A stretch of DNA of 64,000 nt from Streptomyces sp. NBC_00459. GTDB lineage: Bacteria > Actinomycetota > Actinomycetes > Streptomycetales > Streptomycetaceae. Each line of letters begins with the position of its first letter. Position 1 is the stretch's first letter. The notes below the pieces were generated by a model. That model worked only from the letters and a program-made list of their open reading frames with translations. It was not told the origin of the DNA and did not search any database. Position numbers and translations under genes: made by a program. The stretch is taken from the NCBI RefSeq assembly GCF_036013955.1, contig NZ_CP107903.1:6324001-6388000 (forward strand), in the 5' to 3' direction. Of the stretch, positions 15,396 to 23,865 are shown piece after piece.

Positions 15396-17062
15396 CGGGG
15401 AGCGTCCGTTTCTCGGGGGGAGCGGGGAGCGGGGGGAAGCAGGGCGCGCAGCGGGGCGGTGTCCGGGGGATCGGCGAGAGCCGTGTCCACGGCGATGGCG
15501 ATCGCCGCGTCGAGCCCGGGGGCGCCGTCGGCCGGTGGGGCCGGTGTGCTGCCCGGCGCCGGCAGCAGACGCGCCTTCGCCGACTGCTCCCAGGAGAACT
15601 CCCAGCGCATCCGCGACCGCGCGCTGAACTCCGCCATCACCATGCTGTGCAGCGAGTTGTGCAGGGTGGGGCGTACGAACTCGCGGAACGCACGCCCCTT
15701 CGCCGCGACCGCCTCGTCCGACAGCGGCAACCGGCGTGCCAGCTGCCACAGTTGGCCGTTGTCGATGAGGGTGAGGAGCGCCGGCAGGGTGGGGCGGTCC
15801 TTCGTGTACAGGGCCAGGGCCCGGTGCAGCGGGGTGTTGAGCGCGGCGAGGTTGCCCGCCATCGCGCCGTCGAGGAGCTCCTGCCAGTCGGCGGTGCGCC
15901 GCAACTGCCGCACCTCGTCCGTCAGTACCGCGTCCTCCAGCGCGGCGAACGTACGCTCCTCGTCGGCCAGGACGGCGATGGCCGCGCCGTGGGCCTCGTC
16001 CGCGCGGCCGTCGGCGGGGAGCAGCTCGATACGGCGTACCCGGTCGGCGACGGGCGGGTGGGAGTCGTACGGCGAGGTCGCCTCCGTGGGCAACTCGCTG
16101 CGCATCCCCGCCAGTTCGAGCTGGCGGGCGGTCAGCATCCGGCCGAAGCCACCGAACACCTCACCGCGCGGCGGCAGCAGCCCGGCGTCGGTGCCCAGGG
16201 TGGCGTAGCTGCGCGCGTAGAACCCGAACGCGCCGGTCAGCACCGGGATTTCACGCAGTGCGGACGCGGTGGCGTCACGGCCGGCGATCCGGGCGGCCGA
16301 GGCGTCGGCGGCGTACTCCTGGCGGCGCGAGTCGGCGAGCGTGGCACGGAGGTACAGCTTGGCGTACGCGGTGTAGATCCGGGCCAGCGCCCGGTACGTG
16401 ACGCCCGCGCCGCCCGTGTCGATCTCCCGTGCCTCCTTGCCCCTGGCCTCCGCCTTGGCGTTCTTCCGCTCCTGCCGGGCCCGCTCCCGGGCCTCCGTGC
16501 TGCCCGCGCGCTCCTCGAAGTTCCTTATGGTGCGCTGGAGTTGGACGCGTCCGCGCAGGGTGAGGGCGGCCAGGCGGGTGTCGGAGCCCGCGTAGTGGCC
16601 GAGTTCATGGGCGAGGACCGCGCGCAACTGGGCCTCGGTCAGGCCCTGCATGAGGGGTACGCCGAGGTAGAGCCGGCGTGGTCCGGGGAGGAGGCCGAGT
16701 AGACGGGCGTCCTCGCCGACGGCGGCGTTGACGTCGCCGGTGAGCACGATGCGGGACGGGGCGCGGGTGCCGACCTGGGCGGCCAACTCCCGCACCGTAC
16801 GCCAGAGTTCAGGCTCTTCGGCCTCGGTCACGGGCAGGCCGGCGGGCTCCTCGCCCTTCGGCGTACGCAGCATGAGCAGGCCGCGGACCAACGGGATCGC
16901 CAGCACCACGGAGACGGCGGTCAGCTTTGTCGCGACCGCGGCCGGGGCGTGCGCGAAGAGCAGGTGGTCGGTGCCGGCGAGCGCCGCCAGCAGGAGCACG
17001 CCGAGCAGATAGAAGCCGGCGAGCAGTACAAGAGCGCGCAGCGCGCGCAGGGTCGAGCCCAT
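15392..17062 (-). CDS. M48-family membrane zinc metallopeptidase
   Basis: The product is 556 residues. Two N-terminal membrane segments (about 8-32 and 45-65) precede the peptidase domain. HELGH at 152-156 provides two zinc ligands and the catalytic glutamate, and RRQEYAADA supplies the third ligand, E249, as in HtpX/Ste24-type enzymes. A basic Ala/Glu/Arg-rich coiled segment (about 180-215) lies between them. M48 enzymes degrade damaged membrane proteins or process precursors. The C-terminal 200 residues are helical and not recognised. The gene sits between two DUF4034-like paralogues, the downstream one overlapping by four bases. GGAGGG upstream supports the ATG at 17062. Confidence 0.85.
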   Translation of the reverse strand: MGSTLRALRALVLLAGFYLLGVLLLAALAGTDHLLFAHAPAAVATKLTAVSVVLAIPLVRGLLMLRTPKGEEPAGLPVTEAEEPELWRTVRELAAQVGTRAPSRIVLTGDVNAAVGEDARLLGLLPGPRRLYLGVPLMQGLTEAQLRAVLAHELGHYAGSDTRLAALTLRGRVQLQRTIRNFEERAGSTEARERARQERKNAKAEARGKEAREIDTGGAGVTYRALARIYTAYAKLYLRATLADSRRQEYAADASAARIAGRDATASALREIPVLTGAFGFYARSYATLGTDAGLLPPRGEVFGGFGRMLTARQLELAGMRSELPTEATSPYDSHPPVADRVRRIELLPADGRADEAHGAAIAVLADEERTFAALEDAVLTDEVRQLRRTADWQELLDGAMAGNLAALNTPLHRALALYTKDRPTLPALLTLIDNGQLWQLARRLPLSDEAVAAKGRAFREFVRPTLHNSLHSMVMAEFSARSRMRWEFSWEQSAKARLLPAPGSTPAPPADGAPGLDAAIAIAVDTALADPPDTAPLRALLPPAPRSPRETDAPR

Positions 17063-17256
17063 CGGGCCGGGATCCCTCCACGGGGAACGGGGACGGTAGG
17101 AAGGGCGCGCGGCCGAGCGGTGGGGTCATGACCGGCGGGTGGGGGAAAGCGGAGTATCGCCTACGGGCACGCGGGCAGGCAAGACATGATCATGCCACCG
17201 GGTACGGAGTGGGAACCAAGATGTCAGGAGGGGAGTTCTCTGCCCTCTTTCCCTTA

Positions 17257-17356
17257 CCCGCGGGCGCCTTTGACCGGCATTGCGGCTACCCGCGGCCGTG
17301 TCTGCGACCGGCACTGCGACTGCCCGCGGGCGCCGCTGGCCGGCACCACGACCGTC
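17257..17356. repeat. Three imperfect 32-34-bp tandem units
   Basis: Units begin with CCCGCGG at 17257, 17289 and 17323 and share a GxCCGGCAyyrCGrCy core. They lie inside the 318-base gap between the M48 gene and its upstream DUF4034-like neighbour. Nothing coding was seen in the gap; the units might be transcribed leader sequence or simply a local duplication. Confidence 0.5.
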
Positions 17357-17380
17357 ACCGCCGGCGCTCCGCCACCGCCC

Positions 17381-18499
17381 TCACCGCAGCAGCGTCGCCG
17401 GGCTTCCACCGTTCGCCTCGTACCCCGCCACCGCCAGCGCCCGGTACACCGCGAACTCCGCCGCCGGGTCGGCGGTGAGGGTCCAGGGGAGGGCTCCCAC
17501 GTGGCCGTCGACGTGCACCAACTGCCCCATGGCCTCCGCCCAGCGCTCGGAGCGCACCAGGAAGAAGATCAGCAGATGGCGTACGTGAGCGAGCATCGGG
17601 TCCTCCGGCCGGGCCGCGTGGACCGCGTACATCGCGCCGTGGATCGACTTCGTCACCACCTCGCTCTGGTAGAAGCCGCTGACCAGGTTCAGCTCGGGCA
17701 TGTGCTCGAAGACCGCGAACAACGGCATCGCCGCCAGCAGCGAGCCCTGCGGAGCCCGGGCCGCCGCCGCTTCCGCGAACGACATCGCCAGCGCGCGCGA
17801 GCCGTGCCACTTCTCGCACCAGTAGTGCAGGGCCGCGAGATGCGCCCCCATGTGTTCCGGCGCGCGGTCGAGGATCTTCAGCCAGAGCTGCTCGAACTCC
17901 GGCCGGGTGTACGCCAGTCCGCGCGCCACCGACAGCTCGACGATGTACGGGACCGGGTCGCCGGGGGAGAGGAGCGCCGCGTCGGCGCACGCGGCCTTCG
18001 CCTCCTCCATGATGATCCGGAACTCGTCGGTGCCGGGCGTCGACGTCCGCCACGCCTGCTGCACCAGGAACTCCGCGTGCACCGCCGCGCCGCCCGCGTC
18101 CTTGGGCACCTCCGTCCGCCACACCCGCAGCCACTGGCCGCCCGGTGACTCGCTCACCCCGCCGGGACGCTGCCGCAGCTCCAGCGACGCGGCGCCCGCG
18201 AAGGCCTGCACGCGCTGCCAGCGCCGCTCGCCGTCCTTCTCCGTGCCTGCCAGCAGCTGTGCCGCGGCTCTGTAGTCCTGCGTGCGCTGCACCACGTCCA
18301 GGACGTCCAGGAGATCCTGGTCGGGGCCGGGCATCCGGATGTCCAGCGCCTCCTGCCGGACGAAGCCGTAGTTCGCCGGGTCCGCGGCGTCCGGGTCACC
18401 GGGGGCGACCTGCTGAATACCGGCACTCCTGCGCCGTACGAACGGCAGCACCACGAAGCCGAGCATGACCAGCGCCATCAGGACCCAGAGAATCTCCAT
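17381..18499 (-). CDS. Membrane-anchored DUF4034-like protein (second paralogue)
   Basis: The product is 372 residues with one N-terminal membrane segment (LWVLMALVMLGFVVLPFV). It shares the block LAALHYWCEKWHGSRALAMS, then APQGSLLAAMPLFAVFEH, with the gene at 14235-15395, so the two are paralogues flanking the M48 peptidase. Outside that block they differ considerably. The ATG at 18499 is directly followed by the membrane helix, which argues for this start. Its role is unknown; the pairing implies a peptidase-associated membrane complex. It is 317 bases upstream of the M48 gene and may or may not share its transcript. Confidence 0.75.
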   Translation of the reverse strand: MEILWVLMALVMLGFVVLPFVRRRSAGIQQVAPGDPDAADPANYGFVRQEALDIRMPGPDQDLLDVLDVVQRTQDYRAAAQLLAGTEKDGERRWQRVQAFAGAASLELRQRPGGVSESPGGQWLRVWRTEVPKDAGGAAVHAEFLVQQAWRTSTPGTDEFRIIMEEAKAACADAALLSPGDPVPYIVELSVARGLAYTRPEFEQLWLKILDRAPEHMGAHLAALHYWCEKWHGSRALAMSFAEAAAARAPQGSLLAAMPLFAVFEHMPELNLVSGFYQSEVVTKSIHGAMYAVHAARPEDPMLAHVRHLLIFFLVRSERWAEAMGQLVHVDGHVGALPWTLTADPAAEFAVYRALAVAGYEANGGSPATLLR

Positions 18500-18693
18500 G
18501 CCTCAAGCGAACCAGACGCCTCCGACAATTGGCCAACCCGGCCGGGACAAAGGCCACAGGAAGCCCTCCGGAGCCTCCCGGAGCCCTTCTGGAACCCCCC
18601 GGCCCCCGGGCCCGCTCGCCCGGTCCCAGGGCCTCAGCCCCGCCTCCGCCGCCGTCCCCGGGGCCGTGGCCGTCACCAAAGCGCCGGGCGGAC

Positions 18694-18699
18694 TACCCT
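18694..18699 (+). promoter_or_regulatory. Candidate -10 box for leaderless metB mRNA
   Basis: TACCCT lies 8 bases before the ATG at 18708 and 2 bases before an in-frame GTG at 18702. There is no Shine-Dalgarno sequence. Transcription would start at or inside the GTG/ATG pair, so translation is likely leaderless. No clear -35 match was found. Confidence 0.4.
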
Positions 18700-18707
18700 C
18701 GGTGCAC

Positions 18708-19862
18708 ATGAGCGACAGGCACATCAGTCAGCACTTCGAGACTCTCGCGATCCACGCGGGCAACACCGCGGATCCCCTCACCGGCGCGGTCGTCCCGCCG
18801 ATCTACCAGGTCTCGACCTACAAGCAGGACGGCGTCGGCGGGCTGCGCGGCGGTTACGAGTACAGCCGCAGCGCCAACCCGACCCGTACCGCCCTCGAAG
18901 AGAACCTCGCGGCCCTGGAGGGCGGTCGCCGCGGTCTCGCGTTCGCGTCCGGACTGGCGGCCGAGGACTGCCTGTTGCGCACGCTGCTCAGCCCCGGCGA
19001 CCACGTCGTCATCCCGAACGACGCCTACGGCGGCACGTTCCGCCTCTTCGCGAAGGTCGTCGCCCGGTGGGGCGTGGAATGGTCGGTCGCCGACACCAGC
19101 GACCCGGCCTCCGTACGGGCAGCCCTCACCCCGAAGACCAAGGCCGTGTGGGTGGAGACGCCCTCCAACCCCCTCCTCGGCATCACCGACATCGCCGCCG
19201 TCGCCCAGATCGCCCGCGAGGCCGGCGCCCGGCTCGTCGTCGACAACACCTTCGCCACGCCCTACCTCCAGCAGCCGCTGGCCCTCGGCGCTGACGTCGT
19301 CGTGCACTCCCTGACCAAGTACATGGGCGGCCACTCCGACGTCGTCGGCGGTGCGCTGGTCACCGGCGACCAGGAACTCGGCGAGGAGCTGGCGTACCAC
19401 CAGAACGCGATGGGCGCGGTCGCCGGGCCCTTCGACTCCTGGCTGGTGCTGCGCGGCGCCAAGACGCTCTCCGTACGGATGGACCGCCACAGCGAGAACG
19501 CCACCAGGATCGCCGACATGCTCACCCGGCACGCGCGCGTGACGCGCGTTCTCTACCCGGGGCTCCCCGAGCACCCGAATCACGAGGTCGCCGCCAAGCA
19601 GATGCGGGCGTTCGGCGGCATGGTGTCGTTCCAGGTCCAGGGCGGCGAGGAAGCCGCCGTCGAGGTCTGCAACCGCGCCAAGGTGTTCACGCTCGGCGAG
19701 TCCCTCGGCGGCGTGGAGTCCCTGATCGAGCACCCGGGACGCATGACGCACGCGTCCGTCGCCGGGTCGGCCCTGGAGGTGCCGGGCGACCTCGTACGCC
19801 TCTCCGTGGGCATCGAGAACGTCGACGACCTCCTGGAGGACCTCCAGCAGGCCCTCGGCTAG
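18708..19862 (+). CDS. metB: Cystathionine gamma-synthase (PLP enzyme)
   Basis: The product is 384 residues and joins an O-acylhomoserine with cysteine to give cystathionine in methionine synthesis. The Cys/Met-metabolism PLP family is unmistakable: YEYSRSANPTR, FASGLAA, NDAYGGTFRL, VVDNTFATP and the PLP lysine K204 in HSLTKYMGGHSD. Late sequences SLGGVESLIEHP and RLSVGIEN fix the family. A cystathionine gamma-lyase role is hard to exclude from sequence alone. The longer reading upstream is non-homologous Pro/Ser-rich sequence, so the ATG at 18708 (or GTG at 18702) is used. A strong terminator follows. Confidence 0.9.
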   Translation: MSDRHISQHFETLAIHAGNTADPLTGAVVPPIYQVSTYKQDGVGGLRGGYEYSRSANPTRTALEENLAALEGGRRGLAFASGLAAEDCLLRTLLSPGDHVVIPNDAYGGTFRLFAKVVARWGVEWSVADTSDPASVRAALTPKTKAVWVETPSNPLLGITDIAAVAQIAREAGARLVVDNTFATPYLQQPLALGADVVVHSLTKYMGGHSDVVGGALVTGDQELGEELAYHQNAMGAVAGPFDSWLVLRGAKTLSVRMDRHSENATRIADMLTRHARVTRVLYPGLPEHPNHEVAAKQMRAFGGMVSFQVQGGEEAAVEVCNRAKVFTLGESLGGVESLIEHPGRMTHASVAGSALEVPGDLVRLSVGIENVDDLLEDLQQALG

Positions 19863-19871
19863 ACACCGGCC

Positions 19872-19898
19872 GAGACCCGGTCCCCGCGACCGGGTCTC
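19872..19898. terminator. Bidirectional terminator between metB and the small membrane gene
   Basis: GAGACCCGGTC (19872-19882) and GACCGGGTCTC (19888-19898) form a perfect 11-bp stem with a 5-base loop. It lies 9 bases after metB and overlaps the stop codon of the opposing gene, so it probably serves both convergent transcripts. Confidence 0.8.
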
Positions 19899-20145
19899 AC
19901 CAGCCCGACACGGGTGGAGTCGTCTCCGACGGCGGCAACACCCAGGGCTGGACCGTCGCCGCCCACACGGCGAAGACGAATACCGCGACGACCAGCAGCA
20001 ACCACATCAGCCGCCGTGCCGCCCGCCTGCGCCGCAGCATGCGACTGCCGCGCCGTACGACCTCCATGTACAGGTCGGGCGGCACCGGAGGCGGCGCCCC
20101 CTCCATGCGCTGCCGCGCGGCGATCTCCCGGTCCCGCCGGCTCAC
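19897..20145 (-). CDS. Small single-pass membrane protein coupled to the sigma-like gene
   Basis: The product is 82 residues. It starts with GTG at 20145, overlapping the stop of the sigma-like gene (GTGA), so it is translationally coupled. The N-terminal half is basic with an EGAPPPVPPDLYMEVV segment. A membrane helix (LMWLLLVVAVFVFAVWAATV, about 47-66) leads to a short Pro/Thr-rich external tail. Small membrane proteins downstream of sigma genes are often anti-sigma factors, but there is no zinc-binding or recognised anti-sigma motif here, so that role is only inferred. Confidence 0.7.
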   Translation of the reverse strand: MSRRDREIAARQRMEGAPPPVPPDLYMEVVRRGSRMLRRRRAARRLMWLLLVVAVFVFAVWAATVQPWVLPPSETTPPVSGW

Positions 20146-20645
20146 GACGGCACCACCTTCGGGCCGGCCACGGCCGGCGCCGGGTCCCGCGGCGGATGCA
20201 GAAGCGTCGCCGTCGCCCGGTCGCAGATGTGGTGCACGCGTTCCGTGGGCAGGCCGAGCAGCGCCGCCGTCTGCTCCTCGCCCACACCCTCGTACAGCCG
20301 CAGGACCAGGATCAGCCGCTGCTGTGGGGTGAGCAGCGCCAGCGGGCTGCCGGGATGGGGACGTGCCCGGCCGAGGCCGCCGTACTGGTGCCAGGCCCCG
20401 CGCGCGAAGCGGACGGCGAGGTACTGGCGGGCCCGGTCGTACGGGTCCTCGCCGCGCATCCGGTCCCAGCACGCGTACGTGTGCGCGAAGGCGTATGTGA
20501 GCAGGCGCCGCGCGCGCGGGTTGTCGCGCGGCGCCTCCGCCGTGAGCAACGTGGCCGTGTGCAGCAGCCGGCCCGCCGCGCCCGCGACGAACGCCTCGAA
20601 GTCCCGGGCCGGTCCGGCACCTGGGGACACCTGCCGTTCTCGCAC
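20142..20645 (-). CDS. SigE-like (ECF) RNA polymerase sigma factor relative
   Basis: The product is 167 residues. The C-terminal third has a region-4 helix-turn-helix: LTPQQRLILVLRLYEGVGEEQTAALLGLPTERVHHICDRA (shown in part). The N-terminal part resembles a weak region 2 (RARRLLTYAFAHTYACWDRM). GGGAGG upstream of the GTG at 20645 decides the start; an upstream ATG-like start at 20681 lacks this site. The coupled downstream gene encodes a membrane peptide. The weak region 2 means activity as a true sigma factor is uncertain. Confidence 0.65.
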   Translation of the reverse strand: MRERQVSPGAGPARDFEAFVAGAAGRLLHTATLLTAEAPRDNPRARRLLTYAFAHTYACWDRMRGEDPYDRARQYLAVRFARGAWHQYGGLGRARPHPGSPLALLTPQQRLILVLRLYEGVGEEQTAALLGLPTERVHHICDRATATLLHPPRDPAPAVAGPKVVPS

Positions 20646-20740
20646 CGTGCCTCCCGCCGTACGACAAGGACCCGGTCTCATCTGAGGATAGGTGCCGCCC
20701 GCTGGTCAATAGCCGGGAAGCAGGAGCCCTCGGCAGTACG

Positions 20741-21265
20741 TCAGGAGGCGGACTCCGCTTCGCCCACCGGGATGCCCTGGGAGGCCTGGCGGGCGGAGAG
20801 CGCGGTGTTGAAGCGCGTGAGGAGCGTGCAGAACGCCTCGCGCTCCTCCGGCGCCCACTCCTGCGTCAGCTCGGCCATCAACTGACGCCTGGACGAACGG
20901 ACTTCCTCCAGCCGCGAGAGCCCACGCGGGGACAACTGGAGGACCACCGCCCGCCCGTCCTCGGGGTGCGAGGTGCGCTTGACGAGGCCCGTGTCGACGA
21001 GCGGAGCGACCTGCCGGGTGACCGTCGACGAGTCGATGCCCATGCTCGCGGCGAGCGCCTTGACGCCCATCGGGCCTTCCTTGTCGAGGCGGTTGAGCAG
21101 CAGATATGCGGCGCGGTCCATCGAGTTGCGCACCTGCCCGACTCCCCCGAGCCGGGTCTGTTCGGCACGGCGCGCGAAGACCGCGACCTCGTGCTGCAAC
21201 GTGTCGAGGAGACCGCTGTCACCGACGGTCGTCATGTCCATCGACATTTCAGGTGTTGTGGGCAT
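20741..21265 (-). CDS. MarR-family transcriptional regulator
   Basis: The product is 174 residues with a winged-helix MarR core: MDRAAYLLLNRLDKEGPMGVK leads to an HTH (LAASMGIDSSTVTRQV) and the wing SHPEDGRAVVLQLSPRG. Dimerisation helices flank the core. The gene is divergent from ilvA (147 bases apart). MarR proteins often repress adjacent genes or exporters; a DrrAB-type exporter lies about 1.6 kb away, but no MarR site was identified. The ATG at 21265 is preferred over internal methionines because it leaves a typical N-terminal extension. Confidence 0.85.
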   Translation of the reverse strand: MPTTPEMSMDMTTVGDSGLLDTLQHEVAVFARRAEQTRLGGVGQVRNSMDRAAYLLLNRLDKEGPMGVKALAASMGIDSSTVTRQVAPLVDTGLVKRTSHPEDGRAVVLQLSPRGLSRLEEVRSSRRQLMAELTQEWAPEEREAFCTLLTRFNTALSARQASQGIPVGEAESAS

Positions 21266-21411
21266 GGCCGGGGGCTCGCTTCATCAAAGGGGGTGCTGGG
21301 TTGGGGGACAGGGTACGCGGCCGAAAGGCGGGCCGTACCGACGCTGCGAAAACCGATCTCGGTGCTTGGTCACACCGCGAGCCCGCGCCTGTGAACTGCG
21401 AGACTTGAGTC

Positions 21412-22650
21412 ATGAGCTACAGCACGGCTGACTCCTTGCACTCCTTGAGGCCCGTCACACTCGACGACGTACGCGGTGCCCAGAAGATGCTCATGGGTGT
21501 GGCGCGGGTGACGGCCATGGAGGGCAGCAGGCATCTGTCCCAGCTGGTGGGCGCGCCGGTGCACCTCAAGTGCGAGAACCTCCAGCGGACCGGGTCCTTC
21601 AAACTGCGGGGCGCGTACGTCCGTATCGCCGGGCTGCTTCCCGAGGAGCGGGCCGCGGGTGTCGTCGCGGCCAGTGCAGGCAACCACGCGCAGGGGGTCG
21701 CGCTGGCCTCGGCACTGCTCGGCGTACGTGCCACCGTGTTCATGCCGCACGGCGCCCCGCTGCCGAAGATCAGCGCCACCCGCGAGTACGGCGCCGAGGT
21801 GAGGCTGCACGGTCAGGTCGTCGACGAGACGCTGATCGCCGCCCAGGAGTACGCGGACCGGACGGGCGCGGTGCTGATCCACCCCTTCGACCACGCCGAC
21901 ATCATCGCCGGGCAGGGCACGGTCGGCCTGGAGATCCTGGAACAGTGCCCCGAGGTACGCACGATCCTCGTCGGGATCGGTGGGGGCGGTCTGGCCGCCG
22001 GGATCGCGGTCGCCGTGAAGTCGGTGCGGCCCGACGTACGGATCGTGGGCGTACAGGCGGCGGGCGCGGCGGCGTACCCGCCTTCGCTGGCGGCCGGGCG
22101 GCCGGTGTCGGTCGCCAACCCGGTCACGATGGCCGACGGGATCAAGGTCGGGCGGCCCGGCGACGTGCCGTTCGGGATCATCGGCGAGCTGGTCGACGAG
22201 GTCCGCACGGTCAGCGAGGACGAGCTGTCGGCCGCGCTGCTGCTCTGCCTGGAGCGCGCCAAACTCGTCGTGGAACCGGCGGGGGCGAGCCCGGTCGCGG
22301 CGCTGCTGAGCGAGCCACGAGCCTTCGAGGGGCCGGTCGTCGCCGTGCTGTCCGGCGGCAACGTCGACCCGGTGCTGCTGGAGCGCATCCTGCGCCACGG
22401 CATGGCCGCACAGGGCCGCTACCTGGCGGTTCGGCTGCGGCTGACGGACCGGCCGGGCGCCCTCGCGACGCTCCTCGGGGTGTTGTCAGTGGTCGACGCT
22501 AATGTCCTCGACGTGAGCCATGTCCGGACCGATCCGCGGCTCGGGCTCACGGAGGCGGAGGTCGAGCTGCACCTGGAGACGAAGGGACCGGCGCACTGCG
22601 CCGAGGTCGGCCTGGCACTGCGCGAGGCCGGTTACCTCGTGATCGACTGA
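21412..22650 (+). CDS. ilvA: Threonine ammonia-lyase with C-terminal ACT domain
   Basis: The product is 412 residues and deaminates threonine to 2-oxobutanoate. The PLP lysine K64 lies in GSFKLRGAY, and the glycine loop is GIGGGGLAAG (about 190-199). Residues about 335-405 form one ACT regulatory domain (RLRLTDRPGALATLLGVLSV). This is the shorter, single-ACT form, common to catabolic-type enzymes (also named tdcB in some species), so a biosynthetic role in isoleucine is likely but not certain. It is divergent from a MarR regulator. No downstream operon partner is seen. Confidence 0.88.
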   Translation: MSYSTADSLHSLRPVTLDDVRGAQKMLMGVARVTAMEGSRHLSQLVGAPVHLKCENLQRTGSFKLRGAYVRIAGLLPEERAAGVVAASAGNHAQGVALASALLGVRATVFMPHGAPLPKISATREYGAEVRLHGQVVDETLIAAQEYADRTGAVLIHPFDHADIIAGQGTVGLEILEQCPEVRTILVGIGGGGLAAGIAVAVKSVRPDVRIVGVQAAGAAAYPPSLAAGRPVSVANPVTMADGIKVGRPGDVPFGIIGELVDEVRTVSEDELSAALLLCLERAKLVVEPAGASPVAALLSEPRAFEGPVVAVLSGGNVDPVLLERILRHGMAAQGRYLAVRLRLTDRPGALATLLGVLSVVDANVLDVSHVRTDPRLGLTEAEVELHLETKGPAHCAEVGLALREAGYLVID

Positions 22651-22687
22651 GGTCACTCACTCGGACGGGTGGCTTCGGAAAAATGCA

Positions 22688-22716
22688 TTGAGAGACGCGA
22701 TACATCGCGTTATGGT
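22688..22716 (+). promoter_or_regulatory. Promoter with a palindromic operator filling the spacer (DrrAB-type exporter)
   Basis: TTGAGA (22688-22693) and TATGGT (22711-22716) are separated by 17 bases. The perfect 16-base palindrome ACGCGATACATCGCGT (22695-22710) fills almost all of that spacer. A repressor bound there would exclude polymerase. It stands 118 bases upstream of the ABC ATPase start, implying a long leader. The regulator is unknown; TetR or PadR types bind such sites. Confidence 0.65.
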
Positions 22717-22833
22717 GTGTCACGCCGCTGTGCCCGCCCGGCCGCACTCTCATCCTCCCCTTGTTTCGCCGGGCGGCGCAAAGAAGAAAAATCTAGGCTT
22801 TTGCGGTAATCCTCAACGACGTGGAGAACTGAT

Positions 22834-23865
22834 ATGCCAGGCGCCATCTATGCCGAAGGCCTGGTGAAGACCTTCGGCGACGTAAAGGCTCTGGACGGCG
22901 TCGATCTGGACGTCCCGGAGGGCACGGTCCTCGGTCTGCTCGGGCCGAACGGAGCGGGCAAGACCACCACCGTCCGCTGTCTGACGACCCTGCTGCGGCC
23001 CGACCGCGGCTCGGCGGTCGTCGCGGGCATCGACGTCCTGAAGCACCCCGACGCAGTCCGCCGCTCGATCGGCCTCTCCGGCCAGTTCGCGGCGGTCGAC
23101 GAGTATCTGACCGGCCGCGAGAACCTCCAGATGGTCGGCCAGCTGTACCAGATGAAGGCGAAGGCGGCGAAGGCCCGCGCGGACGAACTGCTGGAGCAGT
23201 TCCATCTCGCGGACGCCGCCGACCGCTCCGCGAAGACCTACTCCGGCGGCATGCGCAGGCGGCTCGACCTCGCGGCGGCCCTGGTCGTCTCGCCGCCGGT
23301 GATGTTCATGGACGAACCGACGACCGGCCTCGACCCGCGCAACCGCCAGCAACTGTGGGAGGTCATCAAGCAGTTGGTCTCCGGCGGGACGACACTGCTG
23401 CTGACCACCCAGTATCTGGAGGAGGCCGACCATCTCGCGCACGACATCGCGGTGGTCGACCACGGACGGGTCATCGCCCGCGGCACCTCCGACCAGCTCA
23501 AGGCCCGCACCGGCGGCGAGCGCGTCGAGGTCGTCGTGCACGAGCGTGAGCACATAACGACCGCGTCCGAGGTGCTCGCCGCCTTCGGCAAGGGGCAGGG
23601 CGAGGTCACCGTGCAGGAGCACATGCGCAAACTCACCGTGCCCGTCACCGGCGGCGCGAAGCTCCTCGCCGAGGTCATCCGCGAACTGGACTCCCGTGGC
23701 ATAGAGATCGACGACATCGGCCTGCGACGCCCGACCCTCGACGACGTCTTCCTCTCCCTGACCGGCCACCTGGCCGAGGTGAAGGATGAGGAGAACGGCG
23801 GGAAGAGCGGAAGCCAAGGCGGAAAACAGGGCGCGAACCAGAGCGAAAAGGAGACCGACAAGTGA
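22834..23865 (+). CDS. DrrA-type ABC transporter ATP-binding protein
   Basis: The product is 343 residues. Walker A is GPNGAGKTT (about 35-43), the signature is YSGGMRRRLDLA (about 138-149), Walker B is MFMDEPTTGLD, and the H-loop follows in LLTTQYLEEAD. The C-terminal 100 residues match the DrrA/daunorubicin-resistance extension (LDDVFLSLTGHLAEVK). It would drive export of a hydrophobic compound together with the overlapping permease. The C-terminus ends in a Gly/Lys/Gln-rich linker. The palindromic promoter upstream suggests induced expression. The cargo is unknown. Confidence 0.9.
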   Translation: MPGAIYAEGLVKTFGDVKALDGVDLDVPEGTVLGLLGPNGAGKTTTVRCLTTLLRPDRGSAVVAGIDVLKHPDAVRRSIGLSGQFAAVDEYLTGRENLQMVGQLYQMKAKAAKARADELLEQFHLADAADRSAKTYSGGMRRRLDLAAALVVSPPVMFMDEPTTGLDPRNRQQLWEVIKQLVSGGTTLLLTTQYLEEADHLAHDIAVVDHGRVIARGTSDQLKARTGGERVEVVVHEREHITTASEVLAAFGKGQGEVTVQEHMRKLTVPVTGGAKLLAEVIRELDSRGIEIDDIGLRRPTLDDVFLSLTGHLAEVKDEENGGKSGSQGGKQGANQSEKETDK

